Source: Gemmobacter sp. (lineage in GTDB: Bacteria > Pseudomonadota > Alphaproteobacteria > Rhodobacterales > Rhodobacteraceae). Taken from it: a stretch of DNA of 33,804 nucleotides. The notes under the pieces were generated by a model. That model ran no database searches. It was given only the letters and a program-made list of their open reading frames with translations, and was not told the DNA's origin. How positions within the stretch are numbered: the stretch's first letter is position 1; each line of letters opens with the position of its first letter. Position numbers and translations under genes: made by a program. This document shows, in pieces, positions 8,176 through 17,609 of this stretch. Where the stretch lies: contig JAUREX010000004.1 of the NCBI GenBank assembly GCA_030834485.1, positions 1-33,804 on the forward strand, given 5' to 3'.

Positions 8176-8631
8176 ATGAGTTTTAGCCTGAACGTGAATG
8201 GCGCGAGCCATGATGTCGACGTGGAGGCAGAGACCCCGCTGCTGTGGGTGCTGCGCGACACGATCGGCCTGACCGGAACGAAATACGGCTGCGGCATCGC
8301 CCAGTGCGGGGCCTGCACCGTCCATGTCGACGGCGTCGCCGTCAAATCCTGCAACGTCAGCGCCGCGAGCGTTGCCGGCAAGACGATCACCACGATCGAG
8401 GGCCTCTCGCCCGATGGCAGCCACAAGGTGCAGAAGGCCTGGGTCGAGAACACCGTGCCCCAGTGCGGCTACTGCCAGTCCGGGCAGATCATGTCCGCGG
8501 CGGCGCTGCTTGCCACGACCCCCGCCCCCACCGACCGCGAGATCGACGCCGCGATGGCCGGGAACATCTGCCGCTGCGGCACCTATCCGGCGATCCGCAA
8601 GGCGATCCACGACGCCGCGGCCATGGGCTGA
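8176..8631 (+). CDS. (2Fe-2S)-binding subunit of a xanthine-oxidase-family molybdenum hydroxylase (IorA/CoxS-like)
   Basis: C-motifs [23 protein letters not shown] and QCGYCQSGQ...[15 protein letters not shown]-like GGGAGAAGG upstream of ATG 8176. Confidence 0.95.
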   Translation: MSFSLNVNGASHDVDVEAETPLLWVLRDTIGLTGTKYGCGIAQCGACTVHVDGVAVKSCNVSAASVAGKTITTIEGLSPDGSHKVQKAWVENTVPQCGYCQSGQIMSAAALLATTPAPTDREIDAAMAGNICRCGTYPAIRKAIHDAAAMG

Positions 8632-8648
8632 GAGAGGGAGAAACGAAC

Positions 8649-10841
8649 ATGAACGAAATGACCCTTAGCCGCAGAAGCTTCATCCGCACCGCCGTCACCG
8701 CGGGCGGGGGCATGATCCTCGGCTTCGTGATCCCGGGCGTGCCCAAGGTCCTCGCCGAGGGCGTCCTGCCCGAGGCGTGGAAGGATCCGGCAGGCGGCGC
8801 CGAGATCAACGCATGGCTCACGATCGACAAGAACAGCATCGTGACGGTCCGCTGCCCGCACACCGAGATGGGCCAGGGCGCGCTGACCTCGGTCGCGATG
8901 ATGGTCGCCGAGGAACTCAACGTGCCGTGGGCCAACATCCGCACCGTGCTCGCGGATGCCAACCGCCACGTCACGCAGGGCGAAGTCTACGTCAACATGT
9001 CGACCGGCGGCTCGAACCTCGTGCGCAACCGCCATCCGCACATCATGCAGGCCGGCGCCTCGGCGCGCGAGCGTCTGCGGGAAGCGGCGGCGAAGAAGTG
9101 GAAGGTGACCCGCGACGAGGTGAAGGCCGAGCAGGGCGTGCTGACCGCTGGCTCGAACACCGGAACCTATGGCGAATTCGCGGCCGATGCCGCGAAGGTC
9201 AAGCTCGATGCCGAACCCTCGATCAAGGCCTATGGCGACTGGTGGCTGGTCGGCACCTCGGTGCCGCGCATCGACGTCGCGCCCAAGGTCGACGGCTCGG
9301 CGATCTATCCGATCGACGTGCGGCTCGAGGGCATGGTCTATGCCGCGGTCCGCGCCTGCCCGGTGCCGGGCGGGGTGCTCAAGAGCTTCAACTTCGACGC
9401 GATCAAGGACCGCCCCGGCGTCATCGCCGCGGTGGAACTCAAGCAGGTCAAGGAAAAGCTCGCCAACGCCGACCTGCGCAGCGCGATCGCCGTGGTCGCC
9501 GACAGCTTCTATCGGGCCAAGACCGCGCTCGATCTGATGCCGGTCGAATGGGACTTCGGCGCGGGTGTGCAGTATTCGACCGAAGGGATGGACGCGGCCG
9601 CACGCGATCTGCTCGGCAAGCCGGCCGAGCATTTCGAAGCCGTCCGCGGCGATCCGCTGCCGCTCCTCGAGGCTGCGGGCGACAAGGTCGTCGTCGGCGA
9701 CTACTACCGCCCCTACGAGTGCCACGCGACCATGTGCCCGCCCACGGCGGTTGCCCATGTGCAGACGACCGGGCCGCTTGCGCCGCGGGTCGATCTGTGG
9801 ACCTTCACCCAGAACGTCGCCGCAGCGCTCCTGGTCGCGGCCGACCAGTCTGGGATCGATCCGCAGAACTGCTATGTCCACGGCACCTTCCAGGGCGGCG
9901 GATTCGGCAACGGCAACGGGGTGGACGTGCCGCGCCAGGCGGTCGAGATCTCCAAGCAGGTCGGCCGGCCGGTCAAGGTGATCTGGACGCGCGAGGAAGA
10001 CACGACCCAGGCGCGGACCCGTCCGCCGATCTGGTCGCGCGGCATCACCACGCTCGGGGATGACGGCCTGCCGACGGCGATGCTGATCCGCGCCGTGGGC
10101 GAGGAGAAGAACCCCGCCTATGCGGACCGCGGCAACCTCAACCATCCCTACATGGTGGCGAACTTCCGCTATGAGCGGGGCGTCGTTCCGACCAACATCC
10201 CGATCGGGCCGAACCGGGCCCCCGGCAACAACTCGAACGCCTATGGCCTCGAGCAGTACATCGACGAGGTCGCGCTCGCCGGTGGCTGGGACCCGCTCGA
10301 CTGGCGGATCAAGATGACCGAGGGCAACGAGCGCTGGCAGCGCGTCCTTCTCAAGATGAAGGAAGTCTGCGGCTTCACCACCGACCTGCCCAAGGGTCGG
10401 GGCATGGGGGTCGCGGTCGTCGAATCGCACGGCTCGACGGTCGGCGCCTGCGTCACGGTCGAGGTCAGCCGCCGCGGTGCCCTCTTCATCGAGAAGGTCC
10501 AGATCATCTCGAACTCGGGCTACGTCCTCAACCCGCGCAACGCCGAAGAGCAGGTCTCGGGCTGCGTGGCGTGGGAACTCAGCCACGTCCTCTATGGCGG
10601 GCTGCGGGTGCAGGGCGGTCGGATCCAGAACGTCAACTTCGACAATTACAAGTTGATGCGCCTGCCCGACATGCCGGTGGTCGAGACGATCTATGCCAAC
10701 TCGGAGGACCAGTGGTGGGGTGGCTTCGGCGAGACCGCCTGCCCGCCGACCCCGCCCGCCCTTGCCAACGCGATCTTCTTCGCGACCGGCAAGCGCGTCC
10801 GCTCGACCCCGATCATCCAGCACGATCTGAGCTGGTCATGA
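8649..10841 (+). CDS. Molybdopterin-binding large subunit (IorB/aldehyde-dehydrogenase-like), Tat-type leader
   Basis: LSRRSFIRTAVTAGGG leader; TEMGQGALTSVAMMVAEEL, GTFQGGGFGNG, APGNNSNAYGLEQYIDEVALAGGWDPLDWR and the C-terminal GGFGETACPPTPPALANAIFFATGKRVRSTPI. Confidence 0.95.
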   Translation: MNEMTLSRRSFIRTAVTAGGGMILGFVIPGVPKVLAEGVLPEAWKDPAGGAEINAWLTIDKNSIVTVRCPHTEMGQGALTSVAMMVAEELNVPWANIRTVLADANRHVTQGEVYVNMSTGGSNLVRNRHPHIMQAGASARERLREAAAKKWKVTRDEVKAEQGVLTAGSNTGTYGEFAADAAKVKLDAEPSIKAYGDWWLVGTSVPRIDVAPKVDGSAIYPIDVRLEGMVYAAVRACPVPGGVLKSFNFDAIKDRPGVIAAVELKQVKEKLANADLRSAIAVVADSFYRAKTALDLMPVEWDFGAGVQYSTEGMDAAARDLLGKPAEHFEAVRGDPLPLLEAAGDKVVVGDYYRPYECHATMCPPTAVAHVQTTGPLAPRVDLWTFTQNVAAALLVAADQSGIDPQNCYVHGTFQGGGFGNGNGVDVPRQAVEISKQVGRPVKVIWTREEDTTQARTRPPIWSRGITTLGDDGLPTAMLIRAVGEEKNPAYADRGNLNHPYMVANFRYERGVVPTNIPIGPNRAPGNNSNAYGLEQYIDEVALAGGWDPLDWRIKMTEGNERWQRVLLKMKEVCGFTTDLPKGRGMGVAVVESHGSTVGACVTVEVSRRGALFIEKVQIISNSGYVLNPRNAEEQVSGCVAWELSHVLYGGLRVQGGRIQNVNFDNYKLMRLPDMPVVETIYANSEDQWWGGFGETACPPTPPALANAIFFATGKRVRSTPIIQHDLSWS

Positions 10842-10856
10842 TCTGACCGACATCGC

Positions 10857-10882
10857 CGGCCGGGCAGGAGACTGCCCGGCCG
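10857..10882 (+). promoter_or_regulatory. Perfect 11-bp intercistronic stem capped by a GAGA (GNRA) tetraloop
   Basis: CGGCCGGGCAG-GAGA-CTGCCCGGCCG, between the Mo-subunit stop (10841) and the cytochrome start (10955). No T-tract. Confidence 0.8.
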
Positions 10883-10954
10883 TGCCATGTCGCGCGCCAC
10901 GATCGGGCCGGCGCATCCCGCGCCGGCCTCCACCCGGAAGACAACGGAAGCCAG

Positions 10955-12304
10955 ATGTCGCTGAAGTCGATTGCCCTGACCCTCGCCGGAGCCGCCATTC
11001 TGGGCGCAGCCGGCGCCTATGCCTATGCCACCCGCCACGGCGAGATCGCCGCCATCGCGCCGCCCGATCCGGCTGGGTTCGACCGCGCGCTGATCGACGA
11101 GGGCGCAATCGTCGCGGGCCTCGGCAATTGCCACGTCTGCCACACCAGCACCGGCGGCGCGGAATATGCGGGCGGGCTTGCGCTGCCCACGCCCTTCGGC
11201 ACGATCTACACCTCGAACATCACCCCCGACCCGGTCGCGGGAATCGGTGCTTGGTCGCTCGAGGCGTTCAAGCGCGCGATGCGCGAGGGGATCTCGCGCG
11301 ATGGCAGCCATCTCTATCCGGCCTTCCCCTATGACTATTACACCAAGATCACCGACGCCGACCTCGAGGCGCTCTATGCCTATCTCATGACGCGGCCCGC
11401 GGTCGCGACGGCCGCGCCCGAGACGGCGCTGCCCTTCCCCTTCGGCTTCCGCCCGCTGATGGAGGGCTGGAACTTCCTGCACCTCTCGCAGGGGGTGTTC
11501 GAACCCGACCCGGCGCAATCCGAGATCTGGAACCGCGGCGCCTATATCGTCGAGAGCCTCGGCCATTGCGGCGCCTGCCACACGCCGCGCAACGCGATGG
11601 GGGCGGCGCCCAAGTCCGGGCCCGCGGCCTATGGCGGCGGCTATGCCGAGGGCTGGTATGCTCCGCCCCTGACCGCGGCGACCACCGCGCCGATCCCGTG
11701 GACCGAAATCGCGCTTGTCAACTACCTCATCGACGGCTGGGACCGCGACCACGGCATCGTCGCCGGCCCGATGAAGCCCGTCGTCAACGACCTCTACGAA
11801 CAGTCCGAGGATGACGTGTTCGCGATCGCGGCCTACATCATGCACCTCAAGGGCGGCGAGAAGCCCGCGGCCGAGCAGGACGCCATCGTGGCCGAAGCGC
11901 GTGCCCGGGCCGACAAGGCCGAATGGGGCCACCCCGAGGCGCCGCCGATCCCGGATGATGCGCAGATGGCCGAGGGCGCGCGCATCTTCGAGGCCCAATG
12001 CGCGACCTGCCACAAGACCGGCGGCCTGCCGAGCCCGCTCGGCCTTGGCACCAGCATCTGGTCGGATGAGCCCGCAAACCTCGTGCGCATCACCTTCGAG
12101 GGCAACACACCGGGCCCGCTCGGCTCGCTCGACCGCGCGATGCCGGGCCGTGCCAACCAGATCTCGGACAGCGAGATGGCGGCGCTCGCGGCCTTCATGC
12201 GCGCGCGCTTCACCGACCGGCCGGCCTGGCCCGCCGACCTCGTGGCGCAGCGCATCTCCGAGGCGCGCACCGATCTTGCGCATCGGGCAGCGGGCGGCCA
12301 CTAG
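10955..12304 (+). CDS. Membrane-anchored triheme cytochrome c, electron-acceptor subunit of the Mo hydroxylase
   Basis: N-terminal hydrophobic anchor; three CxxCH motifs (CHVCH, CGACH, CATCH); same pattern as cytochrome subunits of alcohol/aldehyde/nicotinate dehydrogenases. Confidence 0.92.
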   Translation: MSLKSIALTLAGAAILGAAGAYAYATRHGEIAAIAPPDPAGFDRALIDEGAIVAGLGNCHVCHTSTGGAEYAGGLALPTPFGTIYTSNITPDPVAGIGAWSLEAFKRAMREGISRDGSHLYPAFPYDYYTKITDADLEALYAYLMTRPAVATAAPETALPFPFGFRPLMEGWNFLHLSQGVFEPDPAQSEIWNRGAYIVESLGHCGACHTPRNAMGAAPKSGPAAYGGGYAEGWYAPPLTAATTAPIPWTEIALVNYLIDGWDRDHGIVAGPMKPVVNDLYEQSEDDVFAIAAYIMHLKGGEKPAAEQDAIVAEARARADKAEWGHPEAPPIPDDAQMAEGARIFEAQCATCHKTGGLPSPLGLGTSIWSDEPANLVRITFEGNTPGPLGSLDRAMPGRANQISDSEMAALAAFMRARFTDRPAWPADLVAQRISEARTDLAHRAAGGH

Positions 12305-12328
12305 GCGCGATCTGACCCCTTGCGGCGG

Positions 12329-12359
12329 ACGGGCGCGCGTGCAAATGCGCGCCCGTTTT
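12329..12359 (+). terminator. Rho-independent terminator of the Mo-hydroxylase operon
   Basis: ACGGGCGCGC-GTGCAAAT-GCGCGCCCGT stem of 10 bp followed by a T tract (TTTT), 25 nt after the stop. Confidence 0.8.
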
Positions 12360-12391
12360 CATTTGGCCGCAGCGCGCGCAAGGGGGCAGTC

Positions 12392-13099
12392 ATGCACGTC
12401 GCCATCGTCGAGAATTCGCCGATCACCCATCACGGCCAGGTGGGCGTCGCCCTCAACGAAGCGGGCGCGCGGATCGAGATCTTCCGCCCCTTTGCCGACG
12501 GCCGCCTGCCCGAGGTGGGCGGGCACGACGCGCTCGTGGTCTTTGGCGGCGAGCAATCGGCGCTCGACGATGCCGATCATCCCTATATTCCCGAACTTGC
12601 CCGGCGCATGGCGGCGGCGGCGCGCGGCGATGTCGCGGTGCTCGGGATCTGCCTCGGGAGCCAGATCCTCGCGCGCGGCCTCGGGGCCGAGAACCGGCTT
12701 GGTGTTGCGCGCGAATTCGGCTGGTGCCGGGTCGAGCGCTGCGCCGAGGGGGCGGGCGATCCGCTGCTCGGCGCCCTGCCCGAGGGCCGCTTCCTCGCGC
12801 CGCAATGGCACTCGGACACCTTCAGCCTGCCGCTCGGTGCCGCCCATCTCGCACGCTCGCAGACGGCCGAGGTGCAGGCCTATCGGGTCGGCCGGGCGGG
12901 CTACGGATTTCAGTTCCATTTCGAGGCCAATCGCGCCGTGATGGCCGACTGGCTGCGCTGCTTTCCGGCCGCCATCGCCGGGATGGACCCGGATTTCGCC
13001 GCCGACCACCCCCGCCGCGCCGCGACCGAAGGCGCCGAGGCCGACGCGATCGGGCTGGCGCTGGCGCGCGGCTGGGTCGGGCTGATCGCGGCGCGCTGA
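12392..13099 (+). CDS. Type 1 (class I) glutamine amidotransferase, GMP-synthase-like
   Basis: MHVAIVENSPITHHGQVG; nucleophile elbow LGICLGSQILA; QWHSDTFSLP; YGFQFHFEAN His-Glu. Confidence 0.9.
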   Translation: MHVAIVENSPITHHGQVGVALNEAGARIEIFRPFADGRLPEVGGHDALVVFGGEQSALDDADHPYIPELARRMAAAARGDVAVLGICLGSQILARGLGAENRLGVAREFGWCRVERCAEGAGDPLLGALPEGRFLAPQWHSDTFSLPLGAAHLARSQTAEVQAYRVGRAGYGFQFHFEANRAVMADWLRCFPAAIAGMDPDFAADHPRRAATEGAEADAIGLALARGWVGLIAAR

Positions 13100-13120
13100 G
13101 CGCGCGCGGGCCTGCGCGGC

Positions 13121-14125
13121 TCAGGCCCCGAGCGCGCCCATCCGCACGGCGACATCCGACATGCGGTTCGAAAAGCCCCATTCGTTGTCATACCACGCGA
13201 GCACGCGGGCAAAGCGCCCCTCCATCACCCGCGTCTGGTCGAGATGCAGGATCGAGGAATGCGGGTCGTGGTTGAAGTCGATGCTGACGTTCGGCGCATC
13301 GGTCACGGCAAAGACCCGCCCCATCGGCCCCACGGCGGCGGCGCGAAAGGCGTCGTTGAGTTCGGCCTCGGTCGTGTCGCGCAGCGTCTCGAAGGTCAGA
13401 TCGACGACCGAGACATTGGGCGTCGGCACCCGGATCGCCACCCCGTCGAGCTTGCCCTTGAGTTCCGGCAGCACGAGGCCCACGGCGCGCGCCGCCCCCG
13501 TCGTCGTCGGGATCATCGACAGCGCCGCGGCGCGTGCGCGGTAAAGATCCTTGTGCATGGTGTCGAGCGTCGGCTGGTCGCCCGTATAGCTGTGCACCGT
13601 CGTCATGAAGCCGCGCCGGATGCCCACCGTCTCGTGCAGGATCTTCGCGACCGGCGAGAGGCAGTTGGTTGTGCAGGACGCGTTCGACACCACCCGGTCC
13701 TCGGGGCGGAGCGCATCGTGGTTCACGCCCTCGACGATGGTGCGGTCCGCGCCCTCCGCAGGCGCCGAGACCAGCACGCGCCGCGCCCCCGCGGCCAGAT
13801 GCACCGCCGCTTTGTCGCGCGCGGTGAAGATGCCGGTGCATTCCATCACCACGTCGAGCCCGCCCCAGTCAAGCTGCGCGGGATCGCGCACGGCAGTGAC
13901 GCGCATCGGCCCGCGGCCGGCGTCGATCCAGCCCTCGCCCGTCTTGACCTCGAAGGGCAGACGCCCGTGCACGCTGTCGAAGCGCAAGAGGTGCGCATTC
14001 GTCTTGACCGGGCCGAGATCGTTGATCGCCACCACCTCGATGTCGCGCCGCCCCGATTCGAGGATCGCGCGCAGCACATTGCGCCCGATCCGCCCGAAGC
14101 CGTTGATCCCGACCCTGACCGCCAT
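13121..14125 (-). CDS. gap: Glyceraldehyde-3-phosphate dehydrogenase, type I
   Basis: MAVRVGINGFGRIGRNVLRA; catalytic SNASCTTNCLSPVAKIL; WYDNEWGFSNRMSDV. Confidence 0.97.
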   Translation of the reverse strand: MAVRVGINGFGRIGRNVLRAILESGRRDIEVVAINDLGPVKTNAHLLRFDSVHGRLPFEVKTGEGWIDAGRGPMRVTAVRDPAQLDWGGLDVVMECTGIFTARDKAAVHLAAGARRVLVSAPAEGADRTIVEGVNHDALRPEDRVVSNASCTTNCLSPVAKILHETVGIRRGFMTTVHSYTGDQPTLDTMHKDLYRARAAALSMIPTTTGAARAVGLVLPELKGKLDGVAIRVPTPNVSVVDLTFETLRDTTEAELNDAFRAAAVGPMGRVFAVTDAPNVSIDFNHDPHSSILHLDQTRVMEGRFARVLAWYDNEWGFSNRMSDVAVRMGALGA

Positions 14126-14194
14126 TTCCTGCCTCCGACACCTCCGAACCCGCGCGCGGCTTAGCGCAAAGCGCGCCCGAGGAACAGGGGGCCG

Positions 14195-14911
14195 TCAGGG
14201 GCGCGCGCGCCGTCCGAGGCCGAGCGCGCGCCGCCAGAGCGCGGCCGACAGCACCGGGCGCGCCCGCCCGTCCGGCCGGGGTCGGCGAAAGACGCGGCCG
14301 CGCGCGGCAAACCAGCCCCGCGTCAGCCAAGCCGCCGCCACCCCGTAGCCCCCACCCGCGAGCGTGTCCGACACCCAATGCGCCCCGACGACGACGCGGC
14401 TCGCCGCCGCCGCGCAGCCGATCGCGATCAGCACCCCCCGCGCCCGCGGCACGAGGAAGCCGAGCGCCACCGCGACCGTCAGCGCGGTCGTCGAATGGCC
14501 CGAGGGAAAGCTCGCGAAGGAGGCCTCGAAGGAAAAGGGCGCGAAGGCGAAGGGGTCGGGCGGATCGAAGCTGCCCGGACGGCCCCGCCCGATCATGTTC
14601 TTGACGAGCCAGACGCTGACGCCCCCGGCCGCGACCGCGACGAAGACGAACCACGCCACACCCTGCACTTGCCGGAGCGCGCGCGCCCGCACGCTGCCCG
14701 CGCGCCGCACCGCAAGCGCGCAGAGCGCCATGAGGCCAAGCGCGCCGAGCCCCGACCACGCCGAATTGCCGACCTCGGTCAGCACCGAAAAGAGCGCGCC
14801 CAGCGGCTCGGCATGGGCGCGCACGGCAGCGTAAAGGCGCGCATCCGCCGCAAGCGCGAGCGCGATCAGCAGGCCGAGGCCCCCCGCCCCCAGGGCGACG
14901 CGCCCCTTCAT
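14195..14911 (-). CDS. Phosphatase PAP2 family membrane protein
   Basis: PAP2 motifs KNMIGRGRP, FPSGHSTTAL and SRVVVGAHWVSDTLAGG; multiple hydrophobic segments. Confidence 0.9.
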   Translation of the reverse strand: MKGRVALGAGGLGLLIALALAADARLYAAVRAHAEPLGALFSVLTEVGNSAWSGLGALGLMALCALAVRRAGSVRARALRQVQGVAWFVFVAVAAGGVSVWLVKNMIGRGRPGSFDPPDPFAFAPFSFEASFASFPSGHSTTALTVAVALGFLVPRARGVLIAIGCAAAASRVVVGAHWVSDTLAGGGYGVAAAWLTRGWFAARGRVFRRPRPDGRARPVLSAALWRRALGLGRRARP

Positions 14912-16584
14912 GGCGCGACCGGCTGCAGGAGGTCGAGCCGCACGACGCGCCCCGCCCCAATCGCGAGCCCCTCGACCCGCGCGCCGACCTGCCAGCCCGG
15001 CACCTCGGCCGGCGCGTCGCCCACCGCGCGCAGCACCACCGCGCAGGGGTCGGCCGCGACCTCGGCCGGGAGTGCTGCATCCGCGGGCAGGCGCGGCGTC
15101 GCGCGCCCGCCGACCCAGACGACCGAGGGCTCCTCATACCCCCAGCCGATCAGGGAAGGCCGCGCGCAGCCCCGCGCCGCCACAAGTTGCGCGGCCGCCG
15201 CCGCCGCACGCTCGGTAGGCCAGAGATAGGGGGTGCGCGCGAGGCCCGAGAGCAGCGCCGCGTTGAAGACCGCGCCCCCGAGCGCCAGCGCCGCGATCGC
15301 GGCCGCCCCGCGCCCGCGGGCGAGCATCGCAAGCCCGACCGCAGCAGCGCCGAGCGCGACAACGACCGCGCCCGCCACCAGCGCGACCGCCCCGGGCGGC
15401 GTGCCCCAGCGCAGCTGGAACACCACCAGCACGACCGCCACCGCCGGCATCGTCGCCAGCGCGACCGCCACCGCGACCCGCGCGCCCAGCCCGGGCGCCT
15501 GTCGCAAGCCCATGATGCCGGCCGCAACCAGGATCGCCAGCGCCGGATAGGTCGGCATCGTGTAGTGGAAAAGCTTGGTCGGCACCGCCTCGAACACGAG
15601 CCACAAGGGCACGATGGCGGCGAGCGCGAATGTCACCCGCGCCTCGGCCCGCCGCCGCCAGAGCGATACGAGCGCGAGCGGCACCAGCGCCGCCCCCGGC
15701 CAGAACGCAAACCACAAGAGCGCGAGATAGGTGCCGGGCGGGGCGCCCTTGCCCTCCTGCCCGGCCGCGACCTTCGAGAGGAGATCGCCAAGGACCGCCT
15801 CGCGCCAGAAGGCCGCGCCCCCCACGAGCGTGATGCCCAAAAGCCACGGCACCACCAGCCCGGCGCCTGCAAGGATCGGGAGCGGTGCCCAGAGTGGGCG
15901 CAGCCAGCGCAGATCGCGCATCAGCGCGCCATGCCCGAGCGCCGCCAGCGCGATCGCAAGCGGCCCGATCGGCCCCTTGATCAGGATCGCCCCGCCGCAG
16001 GCCAGCCAGAACACCCAGGGCGCCCAGCGCCCGGGCGCCTCGGCGCGCCTCCCCTGCCCCGTCCCCCCCTGCCACCCCCTGCCGGCGCGCGCGAGCCGCG
16101 CGAGCACCACGAGCATCACAAGGACGAGCGCGAGCAGCACCGCATCCGTCTTGGCGATGCGCGCCTCGCCCGCCAGCACGAAGGCCGCGCCGAAGATCGC
16201 CGCCCCCGCGACACCCGCCTGCGGCCCGAAAAGCGTGGCCCCCAGCACCGCCGTCAGCCCGATCGCGGCGACGGCCCCGATCAGCGAGGGCAGCCGCCAG
16301 ACCCAGAGCGGCGCCTCGGCGCCCGCCCCGCTCAGCCGCGCGGCGAGGCCCTGGAGCCAGTAGATGCCGACCGGTTTCTTATAGCGCGGCTCGGTCTGAA
16401 AGCGGATGTCGACGAGCGCCCCGTCCTCGACCATCTGGCGGCTCGACTGCACGAAGAGGACCTCGTCGCGGTCGATGACGGGAAGGGCCGCCTGGCCGGG
16501 CAGCAAGAGGAGGACGAGCGCGACCAGAAGCGCCCCCCACCCGATCCAGACCCCGTATCGCCCGAGCCCCATCGCACCCGCCAT
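14908..16584 (-). CDS. Glycosyltransferase family 39 / ArnT-like membrane protein
   Basis: ATGA overlap with PAP2; VIDRDEVLFVQSSRQMVEDG...RYKKPVGIYWLQGLAARL; many TM segments. Start set at ATG 16584 (alternative 16572); the longer ORF to 17337 is antisense to the AEC gene. Confidence 0.85.
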   Translation of the reverse strand: MAGAMGLGRYGVWIGWGALLVALVLLLLPGQAALPVIDRDEVLFVQSSRQMVEDGALVDIRFQTEPRYKKPVGIYWLQGLAARLSGAGAEAPLWVWRLPSLIGAVAAIGLTAVLGATLFGPQAGVAGAAIFGAAFVLAGEARIAKTDAVLLALVLVMLVVLARLARAGRGWQGGTGQGRRAEAPGRWAPWVFWLACGGAILIKGPIGPLAIALAALGHGALMRDLRWLRPLWAPLPILAGAGLVVPWLLGITLVGGAAFWREAVLGDLLSKVAAGQEGKGAPPGTYLALLWFAFWPGAALVPLALVSLWRRRAEARVTFALAAIVPLWLVFEAVPTKLFHYTMPTYPALAILVAAGIMGLRQAPGLGARVAVAVALATMPAVAVVLVVFQLRWGTPPGAVALVAGAVVVALGAAAVGLAMLARGRGAAAIAALALGGAVFNAALLSGLARTPYLWPTERAAAAAAQLVAARGCARPSLIGWGYEEPSVVWVGGRATPRLPADAALPAEVAADPCAVVLRAVGDAPAEVPGWQVGARVEGLAIGAGRVVRLDLLQPVAP

Positions 16585-16716
16585 CGCGCCCGCGACAGCG
16601 GCGGGCCGATCCGCGCCATATCGCGTCGGGCGGCGCAGGTCCACCGCAAGGGGCGGCTTGCGGGGCCGGGCGGCGCGGCCTATGGCGCGGGGCAAGCTGC
16701 GCGCAGGGGACATCCG

Positions 16717-17598
16717 ATGGAGGCGCTCGCCAAGGTCTTCGAGGTGACCGCGCCGGTCGTGCTGATCGCGGCGGCGGGGTTCGTCTGGGCGCGGCGGGGG
16801 CTCGACTTCCCGGTCGATTTCATCACCCGGCTGGTGATGATCGTCTGCATGCCCGCGCTGGTGTTCGTGGCCCTGACGCAAAGCGCGCTCGGGCCCGGCG
16901 CACTCTCGCAGATCGCGCTCGCGGCGGCGGCGGCCTATGGCGCGCTCTGGTGCGTGATCTGGGCGCTCGTGCGCGTCACGGGGCTCGAGCGGCGGACCTA
17001 TCTTGCCCCCCTCGTCTTCGGCAATACCGGCAACCTCGGCCTGCCGCTCGCGCTCTTCGCCTTCGGGACCGAGGGCCTCGGGCTTGCGGTGGTGGTCTTT
17101 GCGGTGATGGTGCTGTGGAACTTCACGCTGGGCATCTGGGCGGTCGCGGATGACAGCGACCTCGGCCGCCCCCTGCGCGAGCCGATCCTGTGGGCGAGCA
17201 TCGGGGGCATGGCGGCGCTGATGCTTGGCTGGCAGCCCCCGGTCTGGGCGGCGAACACGCTTGAGCTGATCGGGCAGCCGGCCATCCCGCTCATGCTCTT
17301 CACGCTCGGCGTGGCGATGGCGCGGCTCGGGACGCACCAGCTCGGGCGCGCGGCGGGGCTCTCGGTCGTGCGGTTGGCGATCTGCCTTGCGGTCGGGGTC
17401 GGGGCGGCGACGCTCTTTGCGCTCGAGCCCGTCGCCTTCGCGGTGCTCGTGCTCCAGATCGCGACGCCGGTCGCCGTGACATCCTATCTGCTCGCGCAGC
17501 GCTTCGGCGCTGATGCCGATGCGGTGGCGGGGCTGGTGATCGCCTCGACCGTCCTTGCCGTCGCGACGATGCCCGCACTCCTCGCGCTCCTGCTCTGA
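16717..17598 (+). CDS. AEC family (auxin efflux carrier) transporter
   Basis: Hydrophobic protein with APLVFGNTGNLGLPLALFAFGTEGLGLAVVVF and a C-terminal IATPVAVTSYLLAQRFGADADAVAGLVIASTVLAVATMP. Confidence 0.92.
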   Translation: MEALAKVFEVTAPVVLIAAAGFVWARRGLDFPVDFITRLVMIVCMPALVFVALTQSALGPGALSQIALAAAAAYGALWCVIWALVRVTGLERRTYLAPLVFGNTGNLGLPLALFAFGTEGLGLAVVVFAVMVLWNFTLGIWAVADDSDLGRPLREPILWASIGGMAALMLGWQPPVWAANTLELIGQPAIPLMLFTLGVAMARLGTHQLGRAAGLSVVRLAICLAVGVGAATLFALEPVAFAVLVLQIATPVAVTSYLLAQRFGADADAVAGLVIASTVLAVATMPALLALLL

Positions 17599-17609
17599 GC
17601 GCGGCCCGG

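Noticed and set aside
8583-10823. 746-codon ORF on the minus strand
   Set aside because: Exactly antisense to the Mo-hydroxylase large subunit; Arg/Asp/His-rich composition typical of spurious frames in GC-rich DNA.
16585-17337. N-terminal extension of the GT39 ORF
   Set aside because: Extension is antisense to the AEC transporter and compositionally spurious; start placed at 16584 or 16572.
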